Shown: positions 44,333-53,678, counted from the stretch's first letter. The stretch: DNA of 64,000 nt from Solibacillus sp040274725 (GCA_040274725.1 JBEMAQ010000009.1:1-64000), one strand, 5' to 3'. Notes: generated by a model not told the origin, from the sequence alone. Numbers and translations: made by a program.

Positions 44333-46038
44333 CTCACCTCCGACTGTGATGCGGCAATTTGTTTGTATAGCTCATTTGTTTGTAGTAATTCATCATGCGG
44401 TGCGAAGCCGACAACCTGCCCGTTATCTAGTAGTAAAATACGGTCAGCCGTTTTTGCCGTTTGAATTTTTTGTGTGACAACAAGCATGGTCATATTTTCC
44501 TCGTCAAGCGCGCACCATAATTTTCGCTCAGTCTCGACATCCAGCGCGGACGTGCTGTCATCAAGTAGGAGCAGGGGCGACTTTTTAAGGAGCGCGCGTG
44601 CGATTGCTAGGCGCTGTTTTTGCCCACCAGATAAGTTAACCCCTTTTTGACCAATCATCGTTTCATAACCATGCTCGAAGCGCTCAATGGAAGCGTGAAT
44701 TTGTGCTTTTGTCGTGGCCATAATCATCTCTTCTACGCTCGCACCACGCTGACCCCAGCGCAAGTTTTCAAAAATCGTACCAGAGAATAGGAGTGATTGC
44801 TGCGGCACGTAAGCGATTGAATTGCGCAATTGCTGGAGCGGAACATGCTTGATGGGTACATCATTAATACGTACTGAACCACTCGTCGCCGTATAAAAGT
44901 GTTCGATTAGCTGCAATATCGTTGTTTTCCCAGAGCCAGTCGCGCCCATAATCGCAATTTTCTCACCAGCCTGCACCGAGAACGATACACTTTTCAGCAC
45001 TGTTTTGTCGGTGTTTGGGTAAGCGAATGTTACATTGTCAAATTGAATCGCAAAATCGTTAAGCTTCGGCAATTCCTGACCAATTTCTTCTGTCCCGTTT
45101 TCAATGACGAGCACCTCTTCAATACGCTCCGCAGAGGCTTTCGCACGTGCATACACTACAATAATAAACGAAAACATCGAAAATGCGCTCGTCATGCGGA
45201 AGGCGTAGTTGATAACCGCGACTAAATCACCGGCTAAAATTTCATTTGCAGCAATTTGCTTTGCCCCAAGCCAAATAACAACGAGTAAGCTCATATTCAT
45301 GACAAGCTGTAAGACAGGTAGTGCAAGCTCCATTAAACGCGTCGCACGCACCGTATCGACTTTTAAGCTTTCTGCTACTTGCCAAAATCTACTTTCCTCA
45401 TAAGACCCGCGCATATACGCCTTAATTAAGCGTACGGCCTGTAAGCTTTCCTGCAGGCGCTTATTGACACTATCTAGGCGGCTTTGCACGCGTGCGAATA
45501 GCGCGATTCCTTTTGCTATCATCCAGACTAAAAATACGACTAAAAACGGTACGCTCACACATAAAATAAACGCCATTTTTGCATTGACGATAAATGCCAT
45601 CGCGAGTGAGCCAATGGCAAGAAGCGGCGCCTTTAGTGCAATGCGCAGCATCATAAAAATAATCGATTGTACTTGATTGACGTCACTTGTAAGCCGTGTA
45701 ATAAGCGCAGACGTCGGGAACGTTAAATAGGTCGCCATTGTAAAGGATTGAATCTTTGTATACAGCGCCTTTCGTACGTCATATGAAAAGCCTTGTGCGA
45801 CATGTGCCGAGAAGAACGAATTCATGACGCCGGATAAAAAGGATAGGAGCGTTAGGATAAAAAGCCATGCGCCCCAAAAGCCGATGCTATGTATATCTTT
45901 TGTCAGCAAGCCTTCATTAATCATTCGCGCCATTAATAGTGGCTGGACGATTTCTGAGAGGAGCTCAACAATCATTAATGTGAACGCGATAATGGCAGCG
46001 AACTTGTAGCGCTTCACATAGTGAAAAACGGTTTTCAT
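44329..46038 (-). CDS. ABC exporter half, permease-ATPase (YfiB/BmrC-like)
   Basis: 569 aa. A six-helix exporter domain (~15-310) and NBD with Walker A GATGSGKTT, signature LSGGQKQRL and LLLLDDSTSALD. The Walker B glutamate is replaced by Asp (LDDS), the usual mark of the degenerate site in heterodimeric exporters. ATG 46038 with AAAGGAGA; the longer frame to 46071 lacks an SD. Confidence 0.9.
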   Translation of the reverse strand: MKTVFHYVKRYKFAAIIAFTLMIVELLSEIVQPLLMARMINEGLLTKDIHSIGFWGAWLFILTLLSFLSGVMNSFFSAHVAQGFSYDVRKALYTKIQSFTMATYLTFPTSALITRLTSDVNQVQSIIFMMLRIALKAPLLAIGSLAMAFIVNAKMAFILCVSVPFLVVFLVWMIAKGIALFARVQSRLDSVNKRLQESLQAVRLIKAYMRGSYEESRFWQVAESLKVDTVRATRLMELALPVLQLVMNMSLLVVIWLGAKQIAANEILAGDLVAVINYAFRMTSAFSMFSFIIVVYARAKASAERIEEVLVIENGTEEIGQELPKLNDFAIQFDNVTFAYPNTDKTVLKSVSFSVQAGEKIAIMGATGSGKTTILQLIEHFYTATSGSVRINDVPIKHVPLQQLRNSIAYVPQQSLLFSGTIFENLRWGQRGASVEEMIMATTKAQIHASIERFEHGYETMIGQKGVNLSGGQKQRLAIARALLKKSPLLLLDDSTSALDVETERKLWCALDEENMTMLVVTQKIQTAKTADRILLLDNGQVVGFAPHDELLQTNELYKQIAASQSEVR

Positions 46039-46140
46039 TGGAAGTCTCCTTTTGGTGAAATTATTTCTCAATTATGACAGCTTAGTGAGAATATCTCAAT
46101 ATTTTGACGATTAATGATGTGGCTTTTGGAAAAAGAGCAC

Positions 46141-46176
46141 AAAAAAACACAAGCCTAAAATTAGACTTGTGTTTTT
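46141..46176 (-). terminator. Terminator of yqhQ
   Basis: AAAACACAAGcCTAA-AATT... pairing with AGaCTTGTGTTTT; the plus-strand A run gives the leftward U run. Confidence 0.75.
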
Positions 46177-46179
46177 TGC

Positions 46180-47118
46180 TTAGTCATGTGCCAAAGACTC
46201 GGCGATTTCTGGATTTTTCTCCACTTCAAGTAATTTATTAAATGAAGCGATGGATACCTCAACCATTTCATCTTTTGGCTCCTTCGTTGTTAACAGCTGT
46301 AGCCATAAACCAGGATACCCTAAATAGCGTAGGACCGGCACGTTGCGCACAGCATTTGTTGCTTGTAATACTTCAAATGAAATGCCAATGACAACAGGAA
46401 TTAACGCGATGCGCCATGCGAGACGTACCCACATTGGATCTGTTGGTACTAAGAAGTAGACAAATAAACCAACGATCACTGTAAATAAAATAAAGCTAGA
46501 ACCACAGCGGTAGTGCAAGCGTGATTGCTTTTGCACATTTTCAACGGTTAGTGGCAGTCCAGCTTCATAACAGTTAATAACTTTGTGCTCGGCACCGTGA
46601 TATTGGAACACGCGTTTAATAAGCGGTGTTAAGGAAATCACGTAGAGATAGATTAATAATAAAAGTAATTTAAAGCCGGATTCTAATAAAATTTGAATGG
46701 TCTTACCAGGAAACCACGGCTTTAAAAACTCGGCCATAAACATTGGCACAAGCGTGAAAACAAATTTCCCGAATAGGAAGGAAAGTACACCGACTACGGC
46801 AACACCAAGCCACATTTGCAGCTTACTCATTTCCTCGCCGCTATTTACTTCTTCTTCTCCTGGATTGACATCATAACGCGAGCTTGCAAACTCTAAGTGA
46901 CGTGAGCCAAAGCCCGCTGATTCAAACAGTGCAACAACACCGCGTACAAACGGAATCTTTTTCAATTTTTGATACAACGGTTTCTTTTCTTTTTTTAAAT
47001 GAAAATAATCAATTGAATCATCGTTACGACGAACGGCCGTGACCATATGATCTTTTCCCGCGAACATAACGCCTTCAAGAAGGGCTTGTCCACCGTAAAC
47101 AGGCGTGTTTTTACTCAA
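46180..47118 (-). CDS. yqhQ: DUF1385 membrane protein (YqhQ)
   Basis: 312 aa with an N-terminal YGGQALLEGVMFAGKDH motif and a histidine/Glu-rich YHGAEHKVINCYE in the middle, both diagnostic of the DUF1385 family. Four membrane segments. Described as a putative metal-dependent enzyme; no proven reaction. In B. subtilis it lies near aroQ (yqhS), as here. The 47119-47260 gap is a divergent promoter region. Confidence 0.9.
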   Translation of the reverse strand: MSKNTPVYGGQALLEGVMFAGKDHMVTAVRRNDDSIDYFHLKKEKKPLYQKLKKIPFVRGVVALFESAGFGSRHLEFASSRYDVNPGEEEVNSGEEMSKLQMWLGVAVVGVLSFLFGKFVFTLVPMFMAEFLKPWFPGKTIQILLESGFKLLLLLIYLYVISLTPLIKRVFQYHGAEHKVINCYEAGLPLTVENVQKQSRLHYRCGSSFILFTVIVGLFVYFLVPTDPMWVRLAWRIALIPVVIGISFEVLQATNAVRNVPVLRYLGYPGLWLQLLTTKEPKDEMVEVSIASFNKLLEVEKNPEIAESLAHD

Positions 47119-47260
47119 CTTATGTACACCACTCTCTATAAATAAAATTGTGAAATAGAAAAATCAACGTTCTTATTGTACTAAATTTTCGCGTAAATCA
47201 CTACGATTACGCATAGTTTATGAAAAATAGGGTGACACTTAGACAAAAAGGAGTGTTACT

Positions 47261-47668
47261 GTGCAAATTGCTTTGATTACGAGTATTGTTGCTGCGTGCA
47301 GCATGACACTTGCGTTAAAGGGGTTACACCTCTTTCATTTTATTACGTGGAAGCCGGTTGGTTTTTTCAAAAAATGGGGTATAGAAGGGATAGCTCCATT
47401 AGAAAAATGGTTCATTTTACTTATCATTTGCTTTGTAGTAGCACTCATTTTTTATAGCATCTTTATCCTTTTCCCAGTTCGAGCGGATATTATTAGTTTT
47501 TTGTTGGGTGTGCTAATCGCTGTGTTGATTGAGTGGCTTATTTTTCGTTATCCGTTCGAGGCACATTCATTTAAAGAATTATCGATTCCATTTATTGTTG
47601 TTATGATTATAATTACACGATTTATTATCGAAACGGCTGTTTTTGCACGAAATAATTTAGTACGCTAA
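47261..47668 (+). CDS. Hypothetical membrane protein
   Basis: 135 aa with four hydrophobic segments (LITSIVAACSMTLAL, WFILLIICFVVALIFYSIFIL, ISFLLGVLIAVLIEWLIF, IPFIVVMIIITRFII). GTG 47261 follows AAAAGGAGTG. Its position between yqhQ and aroQ is that of yqhR in B. subtilis, but I see no convincing similarity to YqhR. Function unknown. Confidence 0.68.
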   Translation: MQIALITSIVAACSMTLALKGLHLFHFITWKPVGFFKKWGIEGIAPLEKWFILLIICFVVALIFYSIFILFPVRADIISFLLGVLIAVLIEWLIFRYPFEAHSFKELSIPFIVVMIIITRFIIETAVFARNNLVR

Positions 47669-47738
47669 ATTATTTCGTACCGTAGTCATTCTTCCATATG
47701 TTAAAATAAAGGAAAAATCAAGAGAGTTGGGAAAATAT

Positions 47739-48173
47739 ATGGAAAAGTATTTAATTTTAAATGGTCCAAACTTAAACCGTCTCGGCATTCGCGAGCCGGA
47801 TAAATATGGGTATGAAACACTTGATGATATTTTAGAAAAATGTAAAAAAGTTGCGGCTGAATATGATGCAGAGGTAGAATTACGCCAGTCGAACCATGAA
47901 GGCGAGCTTATTGACTGGATTTATGAGGCAGAGGATACGGGTATTACAGGTGTCGTATTTAATCCAGGTGCATACACACACACAAGTATTGCTTTGCGTG
48001 ATGCAGTAGCGGCAGTAAAGGTACCATTTATTGAGATACATATTACAAACATTCATAACCGTGAAGAGTTCCGCCATCATTCAATGATCGTCGCGAACTG
48101 TATCGGTCAAATTACAGGTCTTGGGACAATTAGCTATGAGCTTGCACTGCGTAAGTTTTTAGAAAAGAGATAA
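47739..48173 (+). CDS. aroQ: 3-dehydroquinate dehydratase, type II
   Basis: Dehydrates 3-dehydroquinate to 3-dehydroshikimate. 144 aa starting MEKYLILNGPNLNRLGIREPDKYG, the signature with catalytic Tyr (~23). ELRQSNHEGELIDW and the active-site His in VEIHITNIHNREEFR follow. The frame opens at TTG 47727, but ATG 47739 gives the standard N-terminus. B. subtilis yqhS equivalent. Confidence 0.95.
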   Translation: MEKYLILNGPNLNRLGIREPDKYGYETLDDILEKCKKVAAEYDAEVELRQSNHEGELIDWIYEAEDTGITGVVFNPGAYTHTSIALRDAVAAVKVPFIEIHITNIHNREEFRHHSMIVANCIGQITGLGTISYELALRKFLEKR

Positions 48174-48186
48174 GGGGAAGGATAAA

Positions 48187-49245
48187 ATGAAGCTAGCAAA
48201 ACTCCGTCACATGTTAAAAGAAAAACAGTTGGACGCATTACTCATTACCGACGAATATAATCGTCGCTATATGACTGGGTTTACTGGAACAGCGGGTGTC
48301 GCGCTCGTTTCACAAACAGATGCTGTATTTATAACAGATTTTCGTTATACAGAGCAGGCAGCTGCACAAGTGCAAAATTTCCGTATTGTGCAGCATACGG
48401 GTCCAATCATTCAAGAAGTGGCTACGCAAGCACGTGCAATGGGTGTAGAGACGATTGGTTTTGAGAAAAATTCAATGAATTACGGGCTTTACGAGTTATA
48501 TAATGAGACCGTTCAAGCACAATTTGTACCGATTTCAGGCTTAATTGAAAAAATTCGCTTGATAAAGACACCTGAAGAGATTAATATTATTAAGGTTGCA
48601 TGTGAAATTGCAGATGCTGCATTTACACATATTTTAGACTTTATCAAGCCGGGCATTACAGAGCTTGACGTGTCGAATGAATTGGAATTTTTCATGCGAA
48701 AGCAAGGGGCGACAAGTTCGTCGTTTGATACAATTGTCGCAAGTGGTGTGCGCTCCGCATTACCACACGGAGTTGCGACAGACAAAGTTATCGAGCGAGG
48801 CGATTTTGTCACGCTGGATTTCGGCGCATACTATAATGGCTATATTTCGGATATTACACGTACAATTGCAGTAGGCGAGCCAAGCGCAAAGCTACGCGAA
48901 ATGTATGAAGTGGTATTCCAAGCACAGGCTTTGGCACTTGAAAAAGTGGCCCCGGGCATGACAGGAATTGAAGCAGACGCAGTGGCGCGTAATTATTTAG
49001 CTGCAAAGGGCTACGGAGAGGCTTTCGGGCATTCGACAGGGCACGGTATTGGGCTAGAGGTTCATGAAGGGCCATTACTTTCATCGCGCACAGAAACGGT
49101 ACTGGAACCAAATATGGTTGTCACAATCGAACCGGGTGTATACGTACCAGGTATCGGCGGCGTTCGTATTGAAGACGACATAGTCATTACCGAATCGGGC
49201 AATAAAGTATTAACGCATTCGAGCAAACAACTAATTATTTTATAA
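48187..49245 (+). CDS. yqhT: Xaa-Pro aminopeptidase-like M24 peptidase
   Basis: Creatinase-like N-terminal domain (~1-125) and pita-bread metallopeptidase domain. The five metal ligands are visible: VTLDFGAYYNGYISDITR (two Asp), STGHGIGLEVHEGP (His), VVTIEPGVYVPG (Glu) and GVRIEDDIVIT (Glu). 352 aa. SD AAGGGGAAGGA. It immediately precedes efp, which encodes a factor for proline-rich translation, as in many Bacillales. Confidence 0.94.
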   Translation: MKLAKLRHMLKEKQLDALLITDEYNRRYMTGFTGTAGVALVSQTDAVFITDFRYTEQAAAQVQNFRIVQHTGPIIQEVATQARAMGVETIGFEKNSMNYGLYELYNETVQAQFVPISGLIEKIRLIKTPEEINIIKVACEIADAAFTHILDFIKPGITELDVSNELEFFMRKQGATSSSFDTIVASGVRSALPHGVATDKVIERGDFVTLDFGAYYNGYISDITRTIAVGEPSAKLREMYEVVFQAQALALEKVAPGMTGIEADAVARNYLAAKGYGEAFGHSTGHGIGLEVHEGPLLSSRTETVLEPNMVVTIEPGVYVPGIGGVRIEDDIVITESGNKVLTHSSKQLIIL

Positions 49246-49262
49246 TTTTGGAGGAACTATTC

Positions 49263-49820
49263 ATGATCTCAGTAAACGACTTCCGTACAGGTTTAACAAT
49301 TATCGTTGACGGTAACTTATTCCGCGTATTAGAATTCCAACACGTAAAACCAGGTAAAGGCGCTGCATTCGTACGTTCTAAATTACGTAACCTACGTAAC
49401 GGTAACGTAACAGAAAAAACATTCCGCGCTGGTGAAAAAGTAGAAAAAGCGATGATCGAAAACCGCAAAATGCAATATTTATATGCACAAGGTGACGAGC
49501 ACGTATTCATGGACTTAGAGTCTTATGATCAAACAACTTTAGCAGAGGCTCAAATTGAAGAAGAGTTAAAGTACTTATTAGAAAACATGGAATTACACAT
49601 CCAATCATTCCAAGGCGAAATGATTGGGATTGAATTACCAAACACAGTTGTATTAGAAGTTGCTGAAACTGAACCAGGTATTAAAGGTGATACAGCTTCA
49701 GGCGGTACAAAACCAGCGAAAATGGAAACAGGTTTATACGTAAACGTACCATTCTTCGTCAACGAAGGCGACAAATTAATTATCAACACAACTGAAGGTT
49801 CTTACGTATCTCGTGCGTAA
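49263..49820 (+). CDS. efp: Elongation factor P
   Basis: 185 aa in three OB-like domains starting MISVNDFRTGLTI. The modified loop residue is in QHVKPGKGAAFV (Lys at ~32, the site altered with 5-aminopentanol in Bacillus). EF-P helps ribosomes stalled on polyproline. ATG 49263 has GGAGGAA; the frame from 49248 begins in that SD. Codon usage is highly optimised. Confidence 0.97.
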   Translation: MISVNDFRTGLTIIVDGNLFRVLEFQHVKPGKGAAFVRSKLRNLRNGNVTEKTFRAGEKVEKAMIENRKMQYLYAQGDEHVFMDLESYDQTTLAEAQIEEELKYLLENMELHIQSFQGEMIGIELPNTVVLEVAETEPGIKGDTASGGTKPAKMETGLYVNVPFFVNEGDKLIINTTEGSYVSRA

Positions 49821-49833
49821 TAACATGTAAAAA

Positions 49834-49867
49834 TCACCCAGCTAACAACTAGCTGGGTGGTTTTTTT
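49834..49867 (+). terminator. Terminator of efp
   Basis: TCACCCAGCT-AACAACT-AGCTGGGTGG with TTTTTTT. It marks the end of the conserved backbone and the left border of the catabolic island. Confidence 0.88.
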
Positions 49868-49960
49868 GTTGGTCAAAAATCATAAAATAGCATGAATTCT
49901 ATTTCGTGTAATTATTTTTCTGTTTAAGGAAGGAAAATTTTTATGGGGAGAAAAAAGTTC

Positions 49961-49989
49961 TTGCCATCAATTTGGCAGTTATGTTATCT
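49961..49989 (+). promoter_or_regulatory. Sigma-A promoter of the alcohol dehydrogenase gene
   Basis: TTGCCA (49961-49966), 17 bp, TTATCT (49984-49989). Another dyad, AGAATAT ... ATATTCT (49997-50017), lies just downstream. Confidence 0.6.
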
Positions 49990-50026
49990 TAACTCAAGAA
50001 TATTTTCTGAATATTCTAATCTAAAA

Positions 50027-50040
50027 TTAGAACGTTCTAA
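50027..50040 (+). promoter_or_regulatory. LacI-family operator (copy 1)
   Basis: The perfect 14-bp palindrome TTAGAACGTTCTAA lies ~38-51 bases downstream of the -10 and 29 bases before the dehydrogenase start. The central CG is typical of LacI/GalR operators. Confidence 0.75.
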
Positions 50041-50068
50041 CAAGGGTAGATAGAATGGAGTGACATCA

Positions 50069-51061
50069 ATGGTAATGTCGATCGTCGTACAAAAGCCAGG
50101 AGAAATTACATTGCAAAAAACAAATAATGAAAAGGAGGTTCAAGCAAACGAATTAAAGATTCGTACATTAATTGCGGGTATTTGCGGTTCTGATGTGAGT
50201 GTATTTAAAGGCAGACTTGCGCATGCAACGTACCCCGTAGTTGCGGGTCATGAGGTGGTAGGAGAAATTATTGAAGCGGGTAGTGATACATCTTTTGCAT
50301 TGGGTGACAAGGTTGTGATTGTGCCGAACAGCTTTTGCGATACATGTGAGAACTGTCGTATCGGCAAACGAAATATTTGTTTAAATAAAAAATCACTTGG
50401 TGTAAACGCGCAAGGGATTTTCCAAGAGGAATTTGTCATTGAGGCGAAGTATGCACTGCGTATTCATGATAACATGCCACTAGAACGTGCGGTATTGGCA
50501 GAGCCGCTAGCAGTCATTGTGCATGCACTACAGCATTTCGAAATAAATTCGAACAAGCAATTATTAATCATTGGTTGCGGCTCTGAGGGAATGCTTGCCG
50601 TAAGTTTAGCAAGCTATTACGGAATGAATGTGGCAGTATGTGATATTAATGCAGATAAGCTAGCGTTAATGAATGAACATCTGCCTCAAGTGAAAACATT
50701 TTCTCCTGAAGAGGTAGAGCAACAGCGTTTTGATTATGTATTAGAGTGTGCCGGTGTGTCGGCAACAGTCGAGCAAGCGGTCCGTGTCGTGAAAGCAGGC
50801 GGAAAGGTCGTGTTAGTAGGCATGCCACCAACAGCTAATTTGCCAATCGTCCATATCGTGCGCAATGAAATTACACTTGTAGGATCAATTATTTACTCAT
50901 TCCCACAAGATTTCCAAAGTAGCTTAAATACACTAGCAGACCCCAACTTTATTATTAATCATGCGGTTGTAGCACCGCGCGATCTGACACAATTCGAAGC
51001 GGCTTATAATGATGCTTGTTCTGGTAAATATGGTAAAATATTATTTAAATTTACAAAATAA
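50069..51061 (+). CDS. Zinc-dependent alcohol dehydrogenase (MDR family)
   Basis: 330 aa. Catalytic zinc site GICGSDVSVF and GHEVVGEIIEAG; structural zinc cysteines in CDTCENCRIGKRNIC; the NAD-binding domain has a GCGSEGMLAVSLA Gly motif. Resembles sorbitol/threonine/L-idonate dehydrogenases. ATG 50069 is behind GGAGTG; GTG 50060 overlaps it. First gene of a LacI-linked pair. The alcohol oxidised is unknown and is probably an intermediate of the downstream pathway. Confidence 0.88.
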   Translation: MVMSIVVQKPGEITLQKTNNEKEVQANELKIRTLIAGICGSDVSVFKGRLAHATYPVVAGHEVVGEIIEAGSDTSFALGDKVVIVPNSFCDTCENCRIGKRNICLNKKSLGVNAQGIFQEEFVIEAKYALRIHDNMPLERAVLAEPLAVIVHALQHFEINSNKQLLIIGCGSEGMLAVSLASYYGMNVAVCDINADKLALMNEHLPQVKTFSPEEVEQQRFDYVLECAGVSATVEQAVRVVKAGGKVVLVGMPPTANLPIVHIVRNEITLVGSIIYSFPQDFQSSLNTLADPNFIINHAVVAPRDLTQFEAAYNDACSGKYGKILFKFTK

Positions 51062-51079
51062 GCAGCAATAAAAGTAAGG

Positions 51080-52096
51080 GTGAGCATTGTGCAGGAGAAA
51101 AAAAGGCTAACATTAAATGATGTGGCACGTTATGCGGGGGTGTCACGTTCTACAGCTTCATTAGTTGTACGAGGAAGCGATAAAATTACGAAGGAAACAT
51201 CGGAAAAGGTACACCGAGCTATGCGTGAGCTAGGCTATGTATATGACCGCATGGCAGCAAATATGCGCTCGCAAAAATCAAATACAGTTGGCATGATTAT
51301 TACCGATGTCGGCAATCCGTTTTATACCGATTTTTTAAAGGGGGTTCATACGTCTCTTGAGGAAGCAGGGTATACCACATTTTTAGGGACGACATATGAT
51401 TCAGATGAAAAGCAGCGTGAATTAATCGCTCGTATGCTGGAACACCGTGTGGTCGGCATGATTTTATGTCCTGTTTCGACCATCTCGCAGGAAACACTTG
51501 ACCTTATTAATATGATTGATATTCCAACAGTCGTCGCAGTACGTGAATACAAAGAAATCGTGCATGATTATGTCGGAATTGATTATGTAGCAGGTGCAGA
51601 GTTAGCAGTGAACCATTTAATTGCGCGTGGCCATGAAAATATTGCATTTGTTGGTGGGGCATCTAGTTCCATTGCTTGGCAAAAACGTTTTGAAGGCTAT
51701 GCCCTGGCACTGCAAAAGGCCAAATTACCACTTCATCCAGAATTGATTTTTGAAACTGCAATTACGCGTGAAGGAGGAAAGCTGGCAGTAGGCAAAATTT
51801 TTATGGCACAAAAACGCCCAACCGCTATTTTTACATTTAATGATTTAATTGGACAAGGCGTAATGATTGGTTTGCAGGAAATTGGTATACAGGTAGGAAA
51901 AGACATTGCAGTTGTTGGTTTTGATAACACGGCAGAATCCGCTTGGTATTCACCGCCACTTACGACGATTTCAGCGTTTGCAATGAAGCTTGGTAATGAG
52001 GCGGCGAAGCTACTACATGAGCGTATTTTACAGCCAGTACAGGAGCAGCGCAAATCTATTTTTCAACCAGAAATTGTTGTACGTCAATCGAGTTAA
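51080..52096 (+). CDS. LacI-family transcriptional regulator
   Basis: N-terminal HTH LTLNDVARYAGVSRSTASLVV (residues ~9-29) with hinge ANMRSQKSN, then a periplasmic-binding-like sensor domain (TVGMIITDVGNPFYTDFLKG ... PTAIFTFNDLIGQGVMIGL, VVGFDNTAESAWYSPPLTT). GTG 51080 or GTG 51089 may be the start; AAGGGTGAG favours the latter. Probably binds TTAGAACGTTCTAA sites at 50027, 52317, 53649 and 62502 and represses the island until its inducer, likely the transported acid or sugar acid, appears. Confidence 0.92.
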   Translation: MSIVQEKKRLTLNDVARYAGVSRSTASLVVRGSDKITKETSEKVHRAMRELGYVYDRMAANMRSQKSNTVGMIITDVGNPFYTDFLKGVHTSLEEAGYTTFLGTTYDSDEKQRELIARMLEHRVVGMILCPVSTISQETLDLINMIDIPTVVAVREYKEIVHDYVGIDYVAGAELAVNHLIARGHENIAFVGGASSSIAWQKRFEGYALALQKAKLPLHPELIFETAITREGGKLAVGKIFMAQKRPTAIFTFNDLIGQGVMIGLQEIGIQVGKDIAVVGFDNTAESAWYSPPLTTISAFAMKLGNEAAKLLHERILQPVQEQRKSIFQPEIVVRQSS

Positions 52097-52101
52097 GCAA
52101 A

Positions 52102-52125
52102 GCAATTACGCCTCGGCGTAATTGC
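52102..52125 (+). terminator. Hairpin after the lacI-type gene
   Basis: GCAATTACGC-CTCG-GCGTAATTGC, followed after five bases by a T run. The 52126-52310 stretch is not coding and resembles intergenic repeats I have seen in this family; it contains a further pair of dyads (ATCCGGATTTTTT / AAAAAATCTG..ATCCG). Confidence 0.6.
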
Positions 52126-52316
52126 ATCCGGATTTTTTCGAGTTTAGGCGAACTTGCTCCTTATACTTGCTTCAAAAAATCTGTTAAATCCGCTGAAGTA
52201 AATACAAAACAGGCTTTCATCGCCCGTATGTAGAAATGAGCGTCCTATGCTAAATGAAAATAAGTCTGTTAATAAAAATATCTTTCAGGCGGTTATGTGG
52301 AGTTTTTAGAAGGTTA

Positions 52317-52330
52317 CTAGAACGTTCTAA
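52317..52330 (+). promoter_or_regulatory. LacI-family operator (copy 2)
   Basis: CTAGAACGTTCTAA, one mismatch to copy 1. It lies ~145 bases upstream of the TRAP operon -35, so it may act by looping with the site at 53649. Confidence 0.65.
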
Positions 52331-52473
52331 ATCTAGTTCATTTACAGTCATTGTTTTAGAATCACTAAATAGAAAGTAAACAATTATTTGCTTAATATAG
52401 TATTGAAATATCTTGAAATATTGAAAATTCTTATAAATCCATTATTAAACTCGAAAAATCAATATATTCTTTA

Positions 52474-52502
52474 TTGACTGAAAATTAGTAATATTTTATA
52501 AT
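52474..52502 (+). promoter_or_regulatory. Sigma-A promoter of the TRAP operon
   Basis: TTGACT, 17 bp, TATAAT: a near-consensus promoter ~60 bases before dctP. Confidence 0.82.
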
Positions 52503-52564
52503 GTTCCTTGATATTGGATAGCTCAATTATCAAATAGAGAAAAGACAAAGGGGAGAATTTCAAA

Positions 52565-53602
52565 ATGAATGTAAAGAAAATGAGTGGACTCTTTTTAGCG
52601 TCTGCTATGGTGCTTGCAGCATGTGGAGGCGATGATTCTACATCGGGCGGCACATCAAATTCGACAGATGTAGCGTCTAACGGTGGCGAAACAAAGATTT
52701 TAAAAATCGGCGTTTCAGCGGCAGATTCAGCAGTACAAGGCTTATTCGATATGGAAAAAGTGATTGAGGAAAAATCAGGTGGCTCAATTGACGTACAGGT
52801 GTATGCAAATGGTGCACTTGGCGGTGACGTACAAGTGTTAGAAGGTGTACGTACAGGGACGATTGAAGGGGCAGCGATGGCACCATCTATTTTAGCGTCA
52901 TTAGAACCAACATTTAACGTGTTTGATGTACCATTTTTATTTAACACAGCACAAGATGGCTACGACTTAATGGACGGGGATATCGGTAAAGAATTACTAG
53001 ATTCTCTTTCAACACATGGTTTAGTTGGTTTAGGCTATACAGATGCAACATTCCGTAACTTAACAAATAATAAGCTAGCGGTAAGAACACCAGCGGAGCT
53101 AAAAGGTTTAAATGTTCGTACATTAGAAAACCAATTACAAATTGCTTTATGGAAAGAGCTAGGTGCAAATCCTCAAGCAATCGCATTTACAGAGCTTTAT
53201 AGCGCACTCGAGTCAAATGTAGTAGATGGTCAAGAAAACCCATACCCTGTAATTGAGTCTGGTAAGTTTTACGAAGTACAAAAATATGTAACAGAAACAA
53301 ATCACTTAATTATGCCGCGTGTATTATTTGTTGGAGATAAATTCTGGGAAAAGTTATCAGATGAAGAAAAAACAATCGTCCAGGAATCAGCAGCAGAAGC
53401 GATGGTATTAATGCGTAACAACGGTGAAGCACTAGTAAATAATGCGAAGCAAGTGATTACAGATGGCGGAGCAGAGATTATTACACTAACAGATGAAGAA
53501 CGCCAACAGTGGAAAGATGTAGCGGCGAAAGTATATCCACAGTTTGAGGAAACAATTGGTTCAGACATGTTCAATCGTGTATTAGAAGAGGTTTCTAAGT
53601 AA
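52565..53602 (+). CDS. TRAP transporter substrate-binding lipoprotein (DctP family)
   Basis: 345 aa with lipobox MVLAAC (Cys ~20) and a Ser/Thr linker. The DctP fold is shown by LKIGVSAADSAVQ, ANGALGGDVQVLEGVRTGTIEGA and the carboxylate-binding region RTLENQLQIALWKELGA, where the conserved Arg contacts the acid group. FTELYSALESNVVDGQENP is the family signature. It captures an organic acid outside the membrane. SD AAAGGGGAG. Confidence 0.93.
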   Translation: MNVKKMSGLFLASAMVLAACGGDDSTSGGTSNSTDVASNGGETKILKIGVSAADSAVQGLFDMEKVIEEKSGGSIDVQVYANGALGGDVQVLEGVRTGTIEGAAMAPSILASLEPTFNVFDVPFLFNTAQDGYDLMDGDIGKELLDSLSTHGLVGLGYTDATFRNLTNNKLAVRTPAELKGLNVRTLENQLQIALWKELGANPQAIAFTELYSALESNVVDGQENPYPVIESGKFYEVQKYVTETNHLIMPRVLFVGDKFWEKLSDEEKTIVQESAAEAMVLMRNNGEALVNNAKQVITDGGAEIITLTDEERQQWKDVAAKVYPQFEETIGSDMFNRVLEEVSK

Positions 53603-53630
53603 CTTAAAGTTTACTTGAAACGGAAAAATT

Positions 53631-53671
53631 CTTCAATTGTGAGTGGAGTTAGAACGTTCTCACAATTGAAG
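53631..53671 (+). promoter_or_regulatory. Hairpin with embedded LacI operator (copy 3)
   Basis: A perfect 13-bp inverted repeat CTTCAATTGTGAG / CTCACAATTGAAG spans 53631-53671. Its loop and 3' arm contain TTAGAACGTTCTCA (53649-53662), a variant operator. It may be both an RNA attenuator between dctP and dctQ and a DNA roadblock site. Confidence 0.65.
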
Positions 53672-53678
53672 TTTCAAC

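Noticed and set aside
52471..52947. 158-aa minus-strand ORF over the TRAP promoter and dctP start
   Set aside because: Would run through a near-consensus promoter and the lipoprotein signal peptide on the other strand; composition is that of an antisense shadow.
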